From Planctomycetota bacterium (GTDB lineage Bacteria > Planctomycetota > Planctomycetia > Pirellulales > Pirellulaceae), in assembly GCA_024277285.1 (NCBI GenBank), contig JAJRVM010000095.1, positions 1 through 64,000 of the forward strand: 64,000 bases of DNA, in the 5' to 3' direction. This document shows, piece after piece, positions 9,641 through 18,212 of the stretch (its first letter is position 1; every line of letters begins with the position of its first letter). Below the pieces are notes generated by a model. That model was not told the origin of the DNA and ran no database searches. It saw only the letters and a list, made by a program, of their open reading frames with translations. The position numbers were made by a program, and so were the translations under genes.

Positions 9641-10558
9641 TTAAATGGATAGCGACCGCGATCCCCAGACGCGAGCGATGACCAGCACGATGATCGCTGC
9701 CAGAACCATGATCAACGAAACGGCGACGGCGGCCTCGAGATCGCCAATACTGAGTTCCAGAAAGACTGTGGTCGACAGCACTTCGGTCTTGTTGCGAGTC
9801 GCGCCTGCAAAGATCAGCAGAGGACCAAACTCGCCCAATGCCCTGGCCCAAGCGAGCGTACCGGCGGTCAGTAATCCCTGCTTTGCCTGTGGAAATACGA
9901 CCGACATGAATGCGGTCGCCTGATTGCACCCCAACGTCATGGCGACTTGCTCCGATCGTGTATCGATCTGGTCGAACGTCGCCCGCATCGTGCGAATGGC
10001 GAACGCCGCGGCCACCATAAACTGCGCCAAGATGACGGCGGGTATCTGGTAGACGACCCAACGACTCACGAGGGTGAATGGCCAAAACTGAAACAAGATC
10101 AACAGACTGAGTCCCACCACCAAGGGCGGTAGAACAATGGGGATGTCGAGCATCGCATCCAAGAGGCTTCGCCCAGGGAAACGAAACCGAGACAGTGAAT
10201 AACCGAGCGGCACGGCGACAATTAGTGAAAGGATCGCCGTAAAGAAACAGGAGACGAGCGTTAGCTTGATCGAGAAACGGATTTCCGGCTTGCGCAGGGC
10301 TGCCACGATCGGCAAGATCGGGCGAATGATTGGACTCGCCCATTCGACGAACGTCGGCAGAGCGACCTGGTCCGCCGAATCGGACGACACCATGTAGGCA
10401 ACATCCGCCAAGAGCATTCCGATAAGAAATAGAACGTACGTCCCACCAATGACGGCGAGAATAATGTAGAACGGAACGTCAGATCCCGGCCGGTGCGAGT
10501 AAACGGGCGGCGCGTGATCGGCGTGTGCCTTCGTAACCGTCGTCGGAAGCTTGGTCAT
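9641..10558 (-). CDS. ABC transporter permease, molybdate/sulfate (ModB/CysT) type
   Basis: 305 residues, about six membrane segments, with an extended N-terminus of about 25 polar residues before the first. The BPD inner-membrane signature is clear near the C-terminus: LGCNQATAF followed by the ALGEFGPLLIFAG loop that contacts the ATPase. The overall look is ModB/CysT-like (SRFRFPGRSLLDAMLDIPIVLPPLVVG). Its ATG overlaps the stop of the binding-protein gene by 4 nt (ATGA, 10555-10558), so the two are translationally coupled. No ATP-binding subunit gene lies downstream or elsewhere in the window; it must be supplied from another locus if the transporter is active. Confidence 0.85.
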   Translation of the reverse strand: MTKLPTTVTKAHADHAPPVYSHRPGSDVPFYIILAVIGGTYVLFLIGMLLADVAYMVSSDSADQVALPTFVEWASPIIRPILPIVAALRKPEIRFSIKLTLVSCFFTAILSLIVAVPLGYSLSRFRFPGRSLLDAMLDIPIVLPPLVVGLSLLILFQFWPFTLVSRWVVYQIPAVILAQFMVAAAFAIRTMRATFDQIDTRSEQVAMTLGCNQATAFMSVVFPQAKQGLLTAGTLAWARALGEFGPLLIFAGATRNKTEVLSTTVFLELSIGDLEAAVAVSLIMVLAAIIVLVIARVWGSRSLSI

Positions 10559-12192
10559 TCGCCACGCACTCGCGATACGCCCGCGTCGTGTTTCGCTTGT
10601 AGGAGAAAATGAAACCCGGCCTTCTCAAACTGATCGTGTGCTTCGGTTACCGCCTGCAGGAGCCGGCGCCCCAGGGCCTTGTGCTGACTTGAGCGGGCGA
10701 TCGCAAAGGGTTGAATGGCCTTAGCCGCCGGCGATGCGATGTGGATCGTGTCCACCTTATCCGCCTCGGCCATGGTGTCCGTCGCGTAGGCCAGCGTGGC
10801 ATCGACCGAACGAGTGGTGACGGTTGGGAGAAGCATCGCCGAGGAAGCGGTTTGAGTGACCACATTCTGCATCACCGCGTCATACAACCCTTCTTCCTTA
10901 AGTACCTGCCGAGACAACACTCCGATCGTGCACTGCTCAGGCTGTCCGATCGAAACTCGCACGCCAGGTTTGGCCAGATCGCTCAGGCTTTGGATGCCAC
11001 GAGGATTGCCCTTCGGCACGGCGATCACGACGTCGGTATCCGAAACATCGACGTCGTCTTGAAACCAATCTTTGACTGAATCAAGGTAAAATCGATCACA
11101 CGCCATGTAAACGTCCGGGAATCCGCCACCGTGACGTTGGTCATGAATCGAGCGCATTTGTGCCGTGAGGATTCCGCAACCGTTGTACACCGTGTTCACA
11201 ACCACGCCCTCGCGCTGCTGGAACGCCCTGACGACCGCCTCAATGGCACGTCGGTTGACCGATCCACAGAAGAAAGTGAGCTCCGGCGTCTCGGCCCAAA
11301 CGTCGCCCTCTACCGTTTCGAATCCGTGGTCGCGGAACGCCGTGAGGCCCTTATCGCGAGCGGCCATGTATCTGGCAAATCGAAGCGACTCGACCGGGAT
11401 CCGGGTCTTGGCGACGATCCCGACCGTAACATGCACGGCGCCCAAATCCAGTTCCGGCGTACGTATCGCCTCAAGGTCTGGATACAACTCGAGCGTCGTG
11501 TCCCAGACGATGCCACAATCGACGCTTCCGAGTTTGACATCGTTGGCCACCTCGGGCACCGTCGGCTTGAACACTCCGGATTGAGTCACGGTGCGTTCGA
11601 GTCGCTCCCAATGACCGGAATCAACCAGCAAGCGACGCGTGGTCTTGCCAATCGCCGCCTGGTCCGGGTTCCCCAACGCCGACGTGACGTCGGTGCGCAA
11701 CAGATCGTCGATTCTGTGCACGTTCTTGGGATTCCCCTTCTTAACCGCAATGACGGGTCGCATCACTGCCAGTGGAATCCCCTCCTTCACAAGCCCTCGT
11801 TGCTGCGCCATCTTGATGTAGCTGTCGTCGGCGGCCAAGAACAGATCACCCGTCTTGGCGATACCAAGCTGACTGAGCAGTGTATTGGATCCGCTATACT
11901 GGAGCTGAACCGACACGCCGTACTCCTGCAAGTACGCGGCCGCAATCTGCTCGACAGGAGGCCGAATACCCGCGGCGCAGTACATAAACAAGCTCGGCGA
12001 ATCGGAACCGACGACCGTTCGAGCTGGGCCGTCGCCCGATTTCTGGGTCGCCGATGCCTTGCCGAACGCCCTCGAGGAACTATGCCGACTCAGACCCCGT
12101 AACATGAACCCCAAGACGACCAACAAACTCAGCGACGCGCCGACAACGACGTAGAAACCGTTCACCTTACCAGTCCGCTTTGAGTGTCTCAC
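10555..12192 (-). CDS. Membrane-anchored tandem ModA-like solute-binding protein
   Basis: 545 residues built from two consecutive ModA-type periplasmic binding domains after one N-terminal membrane helix (about residues 10-30). Domain 1 (about 65-300) begins SLFMYCAAGIRPPVEQIAAAY and has YSGSNTLLSQL and GDLFLAADDSYI. Domain 2 (about 305-540) begins TFFCGSVNRRAIEAVVRAF with the parallel motifs YNGCGILTAQM and PDVYMACDRFYLD. Both contain the AVKKGNP/AVPKGNP hinge. The GTG at 12192 is chosen over the upstream TTG at 12213 because AGGAG lies 8 nt ahead of it. ModA proteins normally have a single lobe pair, so the duplication is unusual. The ligand is inferred to be an oxyanion such as molybdate or tungstate and is unproven. 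The next gene is the coupled permease. Confidence 0.85.
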   Translation of the reverse strand: MRHSKRTGKVNGFYVVVGASLSLLVVLGFMLRGLSRHSSSRAFGKASATQKSGDGPARTVVGSDSPSLFMYCAAGIRPPVEQIAAAYLQEYGVSVQLQYSGSNTLLSQLGIAKTGDLFLAADDSYIKMAQQRGLVKEGIPLAVMRPVIAVKKGNPKNVHRIDDLLRTDVTSALGNPDQAAIGKTTRRLLVDSGHWERLERTVTQSGVFKPTVPEVANDVKLGSVDCGIVWDTTLELYPDLEAIRTPELDLGAVHVTVGIVAKTRIPVESLRFARYMAARDKGLTAFRDHGFETVEGDVWAETPELTFFCGSVNRRAIEAVVRAFQQREGVVVNTVYNGCGILTAQMRSIHDQRHGGGFPDVYMACDRFYLDSVKDWFQDDVDVSDTDVVIAVPKGNPRGIQSLSDLAKPGVRVSIGQPEQCTIGVLSRQVLKEEGLYDAVMQNVVTQTASSAMLLPTVTTRSVDATLAYATDTMAEADKVDTIHIASPAAKAIQPFAIARSSQHKALGRRLLQAVTEAHDQFEKAGFHFLLQAKHDAGVSRVRGE

Positions 12193-12735
12193 AAATGGAT
12201 CTCCTGGATTCAATGCGCTACGCGAACCGGATGCGGGTGCGGGTGCGATGAGACAATGAGAAGGGCCCCGAGTGATGACAGAAGGCCGGCCCCGCAGCTT
12301 GGCTTACGGCCACCGCCATGCACACAGCCTATTAGATCACAACTCACTTCGCTCACAACCCGCTTCGCCCAGTCCCGTCGTACGGTTGCGGCCTCCAACG
12401 TCTCGTGGGCATCTTTGTGGGTTAAGTGGCTGTGGCTTCCAGCCGCAGTGAGCAGACATCAGTAATGAGCCATGAGCCATACTGCGGCTGGAAGCCACGG
12501 CCACGTGTTCGTCTCACGAACACGATCGGGGCACGTTAAGATTCTTGACATGTGCATGTTCTTGCATCACTCAAACTAGGCGAACTAGGGTGACGCTGCC
12601 ACCTGGCCGTGTCGTATCGAAATTTTCGGCTACGATTGTCCGATTCAATTTTAGCGGATCCATACGAAAAAACGACGTCCTGCCCTTTTTCGGGACGGCG
12701 TCAGGTCCGCGCCGCCACTCAATCGGAGCCGCCGC
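12193..12735. other. Divergent intergenic region holding hairpins
   Basis: Separates the binding-protein gene (minus) from the TonB receptor (plus). It contains the 24-nt-arm palindrome listed separately and, directly after it, a perfect 8-bp stem CGTGTTCG/CGAACACG with a 5-nt loop at 12504-12524. A GGAG about 8 nt before 12736 serves the receptor gene. No cobalamin, Moco or other riboswitch core could be recognised. Confidence 0.5.
12426..12504. repeat. Palindromic repeat, 24-nt arms (copy 1)
   Basis: Left arm 12426-12449 (GTGGCTGTGGCTTCCAGCCG, then CAGT) and right arm 12481-12504 are reverse complements with one mismatch in 24, separated by 31 nt. A third, single arm identical to the complement of the left arm lies at 54073-54096, about 41 kb away, so this is a dispersed intergenic sequence family. 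It could fold as a strong RNA hairpin, and its position between divergent promoters would allow termination or insulation. Confidence 0.8.
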
Positions 12736-14961
12736 ATGCACATCCAGCGTGAAATCGTCACCCTTCTCGCCTCCGTTCTGCTTGCTACCTCGCTCCTTGC
12801 TCAAGAAACGATTCCCCCTCAGCCAACGCTGCCCCCGATCGTCGTACAGCCAGGCGAAGCCGCTTCGCCCGAAGCTGAGTCGCCCGTGGTCGAGTCTCCG
12901 GTGGAATCGCCACCGAGCAATCTTTCGTCAGCGTCGGCATCGATCGATACATCACGCAGCTACCCAACGCTCTCAGATCTGCGATTGGGCGAGCGCGAGC
13001 GGTTTGGCTCGCAGTCGGGAATCCTGCGTGGTCGCCAGTCGTTGTTTGATACGCCGGCGGCGGCCTCCATTCGTACACGAGAAGACATTGTCGAACGTCA
13101 AGCATCTGACATGTTTCACGCTCTGCAGAACGAAGTGGGCGTGCTGATGCAGAGTACGGCGGCCGGCCAAGCATCGCCGTTCGTTCGTGGCCTGACCGGA
13201 CAACAAGTCTTGATCCTGGTCGATGGAATTCGGCTGAACAACTCCATCGTTCGCCGAGGACCGAATCAGTACTTTAACACCATCGACCCGGGCATGGTCG
13301 ACCACATCGAAGTGCTTCGCGGACAGGGTTCGGTATTATGGGGCTCCGACGCCATCGGCGGCGCTATCAACGTTGTCTCTCGTGGGCCCGATACGCATTG
13401 GGGCGAATCCCATGGCAACTACTCGGGACTCGAGTTCACGCAATACTACAACACGGCCAATTCATCGCCTTACAGTCGCATGAACGTCGAAGGTTGGGCG
13501 GGCAATACGGGATTGTTCGCCGGCAGCAGCTTTTTGAATGTTCGAGATCTCGATACCGGGTTCGGCGACTTCTCGCGACAACCTGGCACGAACTATCAGC
13601 AGTATGCCGGTGATGTCAAGATGAACCATTTGTTGAGCGAGAACACGATGTTGACGTTCTCCCTTCAGCACTTTGAGCAGCAGGACGTTCCACGTAGCGA
13701 TCGATTTCCTGGTTATCCGCTCGACCGCAACAACAGCAACACGATCGGCGGCGCCCGTTTCTTTGATCCTCAGCAGCGTGATCTCGCGTACGTGCGACTA
13801 CAATCGCTTGACGTCTTCAACGGCCTGCTCGACGCCGTAACGTTCACGGCCTCCTACCATCGCCAGCGTGAGAATCAAAGGCGAGGAGTACCCCAGACTC
13901 GGTTCCAGGAGACGGATGTCGAGACAGCGGGCCTCAGCTTCGTGGGAACTCGTGATACGGGACTGTTCGGCAAGTGGACAACGGGTTTCGATTGGTACTA
14001 TGACGACGTCGACTCGCCGTTTGGAGGCAGCGCCAGTGGTCCGATCGTACCAGACAATGCGTGGTACCGGCGCGCTGGGGTCTTTCTGAACTGGGACGTC
14101 GCGCTGACCGATCGCCTCAATGCCGTGGCGGGAGCGCGGTACGAGTCGATCGAAACGGCGGGGACACCGATCATTGACGATACCCCGGTTCCGATCAATC
14201 CAAGCTACGATGACTTGATCGGGCAAGTCGGGCTGGTCTACGAACTTCAACCGCGATTGCACTTAGTTGGCTCGATCTCCGAAGGGTTCCGAGCTCCGAA
14301 CCTGGACGATCTGATGGCAAATAACCCCAATGTGCTTCAGCAAGGGCAAAGCCTACCGAGCCTTGGGCTGGCGCCGGAGCATTCGATCAATTACGAAGTC
14401 GGACTCAAATCGGTGCACGATCGCCTGCGCACTCAAACGACCGTTTTTTGGATGGATTTGAAGGACAACATCGTTTCGATCACCACGGCTCCGGACACGT
14501 TCGCGTCGGCCAATCAAGATTCGTTCGTCCAGGGCGTTGAGTTCAACGGTGAACTGCTAATCGACGACGCATGGGCTTTGTACGGCAACTTCTGGTACAC
14601 CTACGGCAAGAACCTCATCACACAATCGCCACTCAGTCGCATTCCGCCCATGCAGGGCATTTTCGGGCTTCGTCGCCGAGACCCTCAGCTTCGCAGTTAC
14701 TTCGACATCTATACTTGGCTATCCGACCGACAAGACCGCTTGGACACCGTCCGAGACCTGACGGACGAACGGATACCGATCGGCGGCACGCCAGGATTCG
14801 CGACGCTCAACATTCGCGTCGGACGCACGCTCGGCAATTTCGACCAACACCGTCTGAGTCTCAGCCTGGAAAACATCACCGACCAACCTTATTTGGTGCA
14901 TGGCTCTGGTCTGCTCGGCACTGGTTTTACGGCCCGATTCGGGTACACGTGGGCGTATTGA
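12736..14961 (+). CDS. TonB-dependent outer-membrane receptor
   Basis: 741 residues. Signal peptide MHIQREIVTLLASVLLATSLLA, then a Pro/Glu/Ser-rich linker (about 25-85). The plug domain (about 105-220) has the standard markers TREDIVER, VRGLTGQQVLILVDGIRLN and DHIEVLRGQGSVLWGSDAIGGAINVVS. A 22-strand-type barrel follows, with the receptor signature EGFRAPNLDDL (about 510-525) and a final strand ending in an aromatic residue (TARFGYTWAY). The pattern is closest to the BtuB/CirA/haemoglobin-receptor group. The ligand cannot be told. It diverges from the tandem ModA-like protein, which may suggest a shared substrate class, but that is only a neighbourhood argument. Confidence 0.9.
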   Translation: MHIQREIVTLLASVLLATSLLAQETIPPQPTLPPIVVQPGEAASPEAESPVVESPVESPPSNLSSASASIDTSRSYPTLSDLRLGERERFGSQSGILRGRQSLFDTPAAASIRTREDIVERQASDMFHALQNEVGVLMQSTAAGQASPFVRGLTGQQVLILVDGIRLNNSIVRRGPNQYFNTIDPGMVDHIEVLRGQGSVLWGSDAIGGAINVVSRGPDTHWGESHGNYSGLEFTQYYNTANSSPYSRMNVEGWAGNTGLFAGSSFLNVRDLDTGFGDFSRQPGTNYQQYAGDVKMNHLLSENTMLTFSLQHFEQQDVPRSDRFPGYPLDRNNSNTIGGARFFDPQQRDLAYVRLQSLDVFNGLLDAVTFTASYHRQRENQRRGVPQTRFQETDVETAGLSFVGTRDTGLFGKWTTGFDWYYDDVDSPFGGSASGPIVPDNAWYRRAGVFLNWDVALTDRLNAVAGARYESIETAGTPIIDDTPVPINPSYDDLIGQVGLVYELQPRLHLVGSISEGFRAPNLDDLMANNPNVLQQGQSLPSLGLAPEHSINYEVGLKSVHDRLRTQTTVFWMDLKDNIVSITTAPDTFASANQDSFVQGVEFNGELLIDDAWALYGNFWYTYGKNLITQSPLSRIPPMQGIFGLRRRDPQLRSYFDIYTWLSDRQDRLDTVRDLTDERIPIGGTPGFATLNIRVGRTLGNFDQHRLSLSLENITDQPYLVHGSGLLGTGFTARFGYTWAY

Positions 14962-15021
14962 CGCCTATTCGTTTAACGGCAAGCCGCAGGCGTCGGTGTT
15001 TCCAGGCAAGAGCGAAGTCAC

Positions 15022-15780
15022 CTACGACTCTGACGTCTTCATGCGAACCCAACGAATTCCTTGACGCCGGACAACGGCGAGCGACACGATAAGGACCAAT
15101 GCGGCGACAAATGTTGCGCCGGCCCACATCTTCAACTCGCGGTCGTTGAATTGCGCCGCCATTCCACCTGTTCCGATGGCTATCACCGTGATGCCCACCG
15201 AGCCGGCCCACGGACGTTCCCCCGCAAGCAGTGCCCCCACTGCAACCACACTCGCCACGGCAAAGGGAATGGCAAAGACCACTAGGATTATCAAGGGTGC
15301 GATCGGCGGCCAATCGACGTGAAGCTGACGCGCCAAGGCAAGCGCAACACCGACGACGAGAGTGGCGGTCATCAAGTGGCGAATGGAGAATTGAAAGCCG
15401 AATGTCGATTCTTCGGCTCCGATACGAGCGCTCATTTTGTATCCAAGGAATCGAAGCAAATACAGTGAAACAGCCGTCAACAAGACAACTAGAATGAGAA
15501 GAATCGCGATCGACGAATCAGGTTCCTGAATGCAAGTTTTCAAATTGAATATCAAGTAAGCGGTCGCGCCGATGACCGTGATCGCTCGTATCCAAAACGG
15601 ATGCGATCCGAGTGCCAGCCAGATGCCGAAGAGCCCCGCTTGGCCAGATACAATTCCGATATACAGGTAAGCCGCGGCGATGAACTGGCCCTGGTTTGCC
15701 ACTTGCCTAAAGGTCCACAGCCCGAGCACGATTCCGATGACGAAGTGCAGTAGTATGAGAACGCGAAGTGCGAAGTTCAC
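15022..15780 (-). CDS. Multi-pass membrane protein, unknown function
   Basis: About 252 residues with roughly seven hydrophobic segments and short loops (FALRVLILLHFVIGIVLGLW near the start, LILVVFAIPFAVASVVAVGALL later). A longer in-frame reading upstream (to 16008) overlaps the dehydrogenase gene and its translated part is not membrane-like. The start is therefore placed at the GTG at 15780, which overlaps the dehydrogenase stop as GTGA (15777-15780), a typical coupled junction. The segment FSIRHLMTATLVVGVALAL resembles the short hydrophobic module common in planctomycete membrane proteins. No function can be given; it is the third gene of the hydroxyproline operon. Confidence 0.65.
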   Translation of the reverse strand: MNFALRVLILLHFVIGIVLGLWTFRQVANQGQFIAAAYLYIGIVSGQAGLFGIWLALGSHPFWIRAITVIGATAYLIFNLKTCIQEPDSSIAILLILVVLLTAVSLYLLRFLGYKMSARIGAEESTFGFQFSIRHLMTATLVVGVALALARQLHVDWPPIAPLIILVVFAIPFAVASVVAVGALLAGERPWAGSVGITVIAIGTGGMAAQFNDRELKMWAGATFVAALVLIVSLAVVRRQGIRWVRMKTSES

Positions 15781-17057
15781 GACAGACTTCCCGGTTGTGC
15801 CATCGTTTGGAATCGGCTTGCCGAATAGGCGTCCGTCGGAATATGAGTCGGTTGGCCCGTGATCATCTCGGCAATCAGTCGGCCCGTTGCAGGTGCCATA
15901 CTGAGGCCCAGCATATTGTGTCCCGTCGCAAGGTAGACGTTCGCGAATCCAGGACACTCGCCAATTACCGGCGTGCTGTCGTAAGTCATCGGTCGCCAAC
16001 CGTACCATGGTTCCGAAAACTGATCGGGCACGGCAGCGCGCAGATAGTGCGAGGCGCCATCGGTAAGCAGCCGCAGACGCTCAGGGCGAATCGAATCATC
16101 GTAACCGGCCAGCTCCATCACCGACCCGATCCGCAATTCGCATTCAAGGGGCGTAACAACCACGCGATGCTCGGGGAAGACCATCGGGACCGATGGGCAC
16201 TTCGGCGGTCGGGCAACGGTTACCGAATATCCTTTTCCCGGTTCGATCGGTATTCGAACGCGCAGGATCTTAGCCAGTTGCGGCGTCCACGCTCCGGTGG
16301 CGACCACGAGCTCATCGGCCTCGACCACTGAGTGCTCAAGTTGTGCGGCGACGACCTCGCCGTCGGCCTCGACCAGTCCTACCAGCGCATTGTTTTCGAT
16401 GAAACGCACGCCGCGTCCCTCGAGCAGTGTCTGCCACGAGGCTAGTAGCCGCTCGGGCTTGACATGTGCATCGTGCTCAAAGAACCAACCGCCGGCGAGT
16501 CCCGTCTTGAGCGACGGCTCGAATTCCGCGACCTCCTCGCCACTCATTCGCCGCGCGGGCTCGTTGAATTCGGCAGTGACCAGGTCGTTCACCGAAGCGT
16601 ACTGATCCATCGCGAGTCGATGCTGATAAACGAACAGCAGCCCTTGCTTCTGCCACTGACACTCAAGCCCATCGTGCTGGACCAATTGTTCATAGAGTTG
16701 CGTTGACGAGGTGAGCAGCCGGTGAATGGCCCTACCTGATTGCAGCATATCGGCTTGATTGCATCGCCGCGAGAACCGCCACACCCACCGCAAGAACTCA
16801 CGGTCCAACCGAGGGCGGACGCGAAGCGGACTGTTTGGCTTGATGATTGACTTGAGTGTTGACAGAACGGCGCCGGGTTCGGCCAAAGGCAAGACGTGGC
16901 TCGGACACACTAAGCCGCAATTGCTGTGCGAACAGCCGCCGCCGATGCTACCCTTATCGATCACCGTCACGCGCAGTCCTGCCTGAGTGAGAAAGTGAGC
17001 ACTGGCAAGACCAATGAACCCACCACCGATGATCGCAACGTGTCGTTTTTCTGTCAC
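15777..17057 (-). CDS. FAD-dependent D-amino acid / D-hydroxyproline dehydrogenase
   Basis: 426-residue DAO-family flavoprotein. The N-terminal dinucleotide-binding motif is GGGFIGLASAHFL (about 11-23), and the C-terminal FAD-contact segment PVIGECPGFANVYLATGHNMLGLSMAPATG is intact. Length and features match DadA-like D-amino acid dehydrogenases. Its ATG overlaps the stop of the hydroxyproline epimerase gene by 4 nt. In the known trans-4-hydroxy-L-proline pathway, the epimerase product cis-4-hydroxy-D-proline is oxidised by such an enzyme to pyrroline-4-hydroxy-2-carboxylate, so that role is inferred here. The deaminase and the 2-oxoglutarate semialdehyde dehydrogenase of that pathway are not adjacent. 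Confidence 0.85.
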   Translation of the reverse strand: MTEKRHVAIIGGGFIGLASAHFLTQAGLRVTVIDKGSIGGGCSHSNCGLVCPSHVLPLAEPGAVLSTLKSIIKPNSPLRVRPRLDREFLRWVWRFSRRCNQADMLQSGRAIHRLLTSSTQLYEQLVQHDGLECQWQKQGLLFVYQHRLAMDQYASVNDLVTAEFNEPARRMSGEEVAEFEPSLKTGLAGGWFFEHDAHVKPERLLASWQTLLEGRGVRFIENNALVGLVEADGEVVAAQLEHSVVEADELVVATGAWTPQLAKILRVRIPIEPGKGYSVTVARPPKCPSVPMVFPEHRVVVTPLECELRIGSVMELAGYDDSIRPERLRLLTDGASHYLRAAVPDQFSEPWYGWRPMTYDSTPVIGECPGFANVYLATGHNMLGLSMAPATGRLIAEMITGQPTHIPTDAYSASRFQTMAQPGSLS

Positions 17058-18037
17058 CGGCCGATGCCCCTTGAGAACGGATCACGGTCGTCGAGGATGA
17101 TCTTCGACTCGGCCGTAATCCACGCCGAGCCCGTGATGCTGGGAATGACAGTGTCGTCATGGTTCTTGCCATCGGCATCGCGAACATATCGGTATGTCGC
17201 GTCGAAGTGAGTACCCATTGCGCTTTGTTGTCGCCAAACTTCTCCAGGCATCAACCGCCCGTCGGCAGCGAGACAAGCAAGTTTTGCGCTGGTTCCCGTC
17301 CCGCACGGTGATCGATCCCACGCACCTCCGGGACAGAGAACAAAATTACGGCTGTCGGCACCTTCAGCGGGACCGAACAGTTCGATGTGATCAATCATGG
17401 CACCTTCCGCGCCGGTCACCGCGTCTCGTCGTATTCCATCCCGAATGGCCAGCGTAAAACGAGTGAGTTGTTCGATTCTTGAGGCGTCGATATCCGTAAC
17501 CGGACGATTGACCAGAAAGAACCAATTCCCTCCCCAAGCCACGTCACCCACGACCGTTTCGTAGCCGGGAACTGCGACGGAAACGTCTTGCAAATGGCGA
17601 AAGCTGGCAACGTTTTCCACGGTGACATGATGTCGATCTTCATGCAAAACGATGGCGATCGTACCGACCGGCGTCTCGAAACGGTGCTTGCCCGGATCGA
17701 TCCGGTTTAGGTAAGCGAGCGTGACGGCCACTCCGATGGTACCGTGGCCACACATGCCGATCGTGCCAACGTTATTGAAAAAGATGATTCCCGAAGTGCA
17801 GGTGGGATCAACAGGTCGACAAAGAAGAGCGCCCACCAATGCGTTCGTACCACGAGGCTCGTTCACGAGCGCCGCACGAAAGTCGTCATACTGCGACGAA
17901 AACCGTTGCCGCCGCTCGCGCAGCGAGCCGTTTCCAAGATCGGGCCCTCCTGACAACACGACCCGCGTCGGCTCGCCGCCCGTGTGTGAATCAACGACGT
18001 CGACACAGGTGATCCGTTTTTCCTCTGAAGAAGCCAT
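17054..18037 (-). CDS. 4-hydroxyproline 2-epimerase (proline racemase family)
   Basis: 327 residues. Both catalytic cysteines of the racemase/epimerase type are present: C96 in the MCGHGT motif and C245 in SPCGTGTSAK. The related 3-hydroxyproline dehydratases have Ser or Thr at the first position, so this is an epimerase or racemase; the neighbouring D-amino acid dehydrogenase points to hydroxyproline. The ATG at 18037 starts MASSEEKRITCVDVVDSHTGG, where family similarity begins. The longer reading to 18220 adds a low-quality extension into the intergenic region and is rejected. It is the first gene of a three-gene coupled operon. Confidence 0.88.
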   Translation of the reverse strand: MASSEEKRITCVDVVDSHTGGEPTRVVLSGGPDLGNGSLRERRQRFSSQYDDFRAALVNEPRGTNALVGALLCRPVDPTCTSGIIFFNNVGTIGMCGHGTIGVAVTLAYLNRIDPGKHRFETPVGTIAIVLHEDRHHVTVENVASFRHLQDVSVAVPGYETVVGDVAWGGNWFFLVNRPVTDIDASRIEQLTRFTLAIRDGIRRDAVTGAEGAMIDHIELFGPAEGADSRNFVLCPGGAWDRSPCGTGTSAKLACLAADGRLMPGEVWRQQSAMGTHFDATYRYVRDADGKNHDDTVIPSITGSAWITAESKIILDDRDPFSRGIGR

Positions 18038-18212
18038 GACACCATTATGCCAGCCGGCGCTCGCAGCTAACAGCACGGGCTGATTTGACGGGGGCTGTAC
18101 GTGGCTGCGAACTCTGCGTTTCCACTCTTTTCGGCGTTTCCACTCTTTTCCAAAAAGCACAGAGGGCAAGAAACTTGGGTAATGACAAGGCTGCAAGCCA
18201 CAGCTACTTGCT

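Noticed and set aside
11131..12102. 323-codon plus-strand ORF
   Set aside because: Exactly antisense to the tandem ModA-like gene, whose domain motifs are unmistakable; the translation has an Arg-rich shadow composition.
12193..12735. Possible riboswitch ahead of the TonB receptor
   Set aside because: No recognisable cobalamin or molybdenum-cofactor core; the structure seen is the dispersed palindrome and one simple hairpin.
15781..16008. N-terminal extension of the small membrane protein gene
   Set aside because: Lies within the dehydrogenase gene in another frame and is not membrane-like; the GTGA-coupled GTG at 15780 is better.
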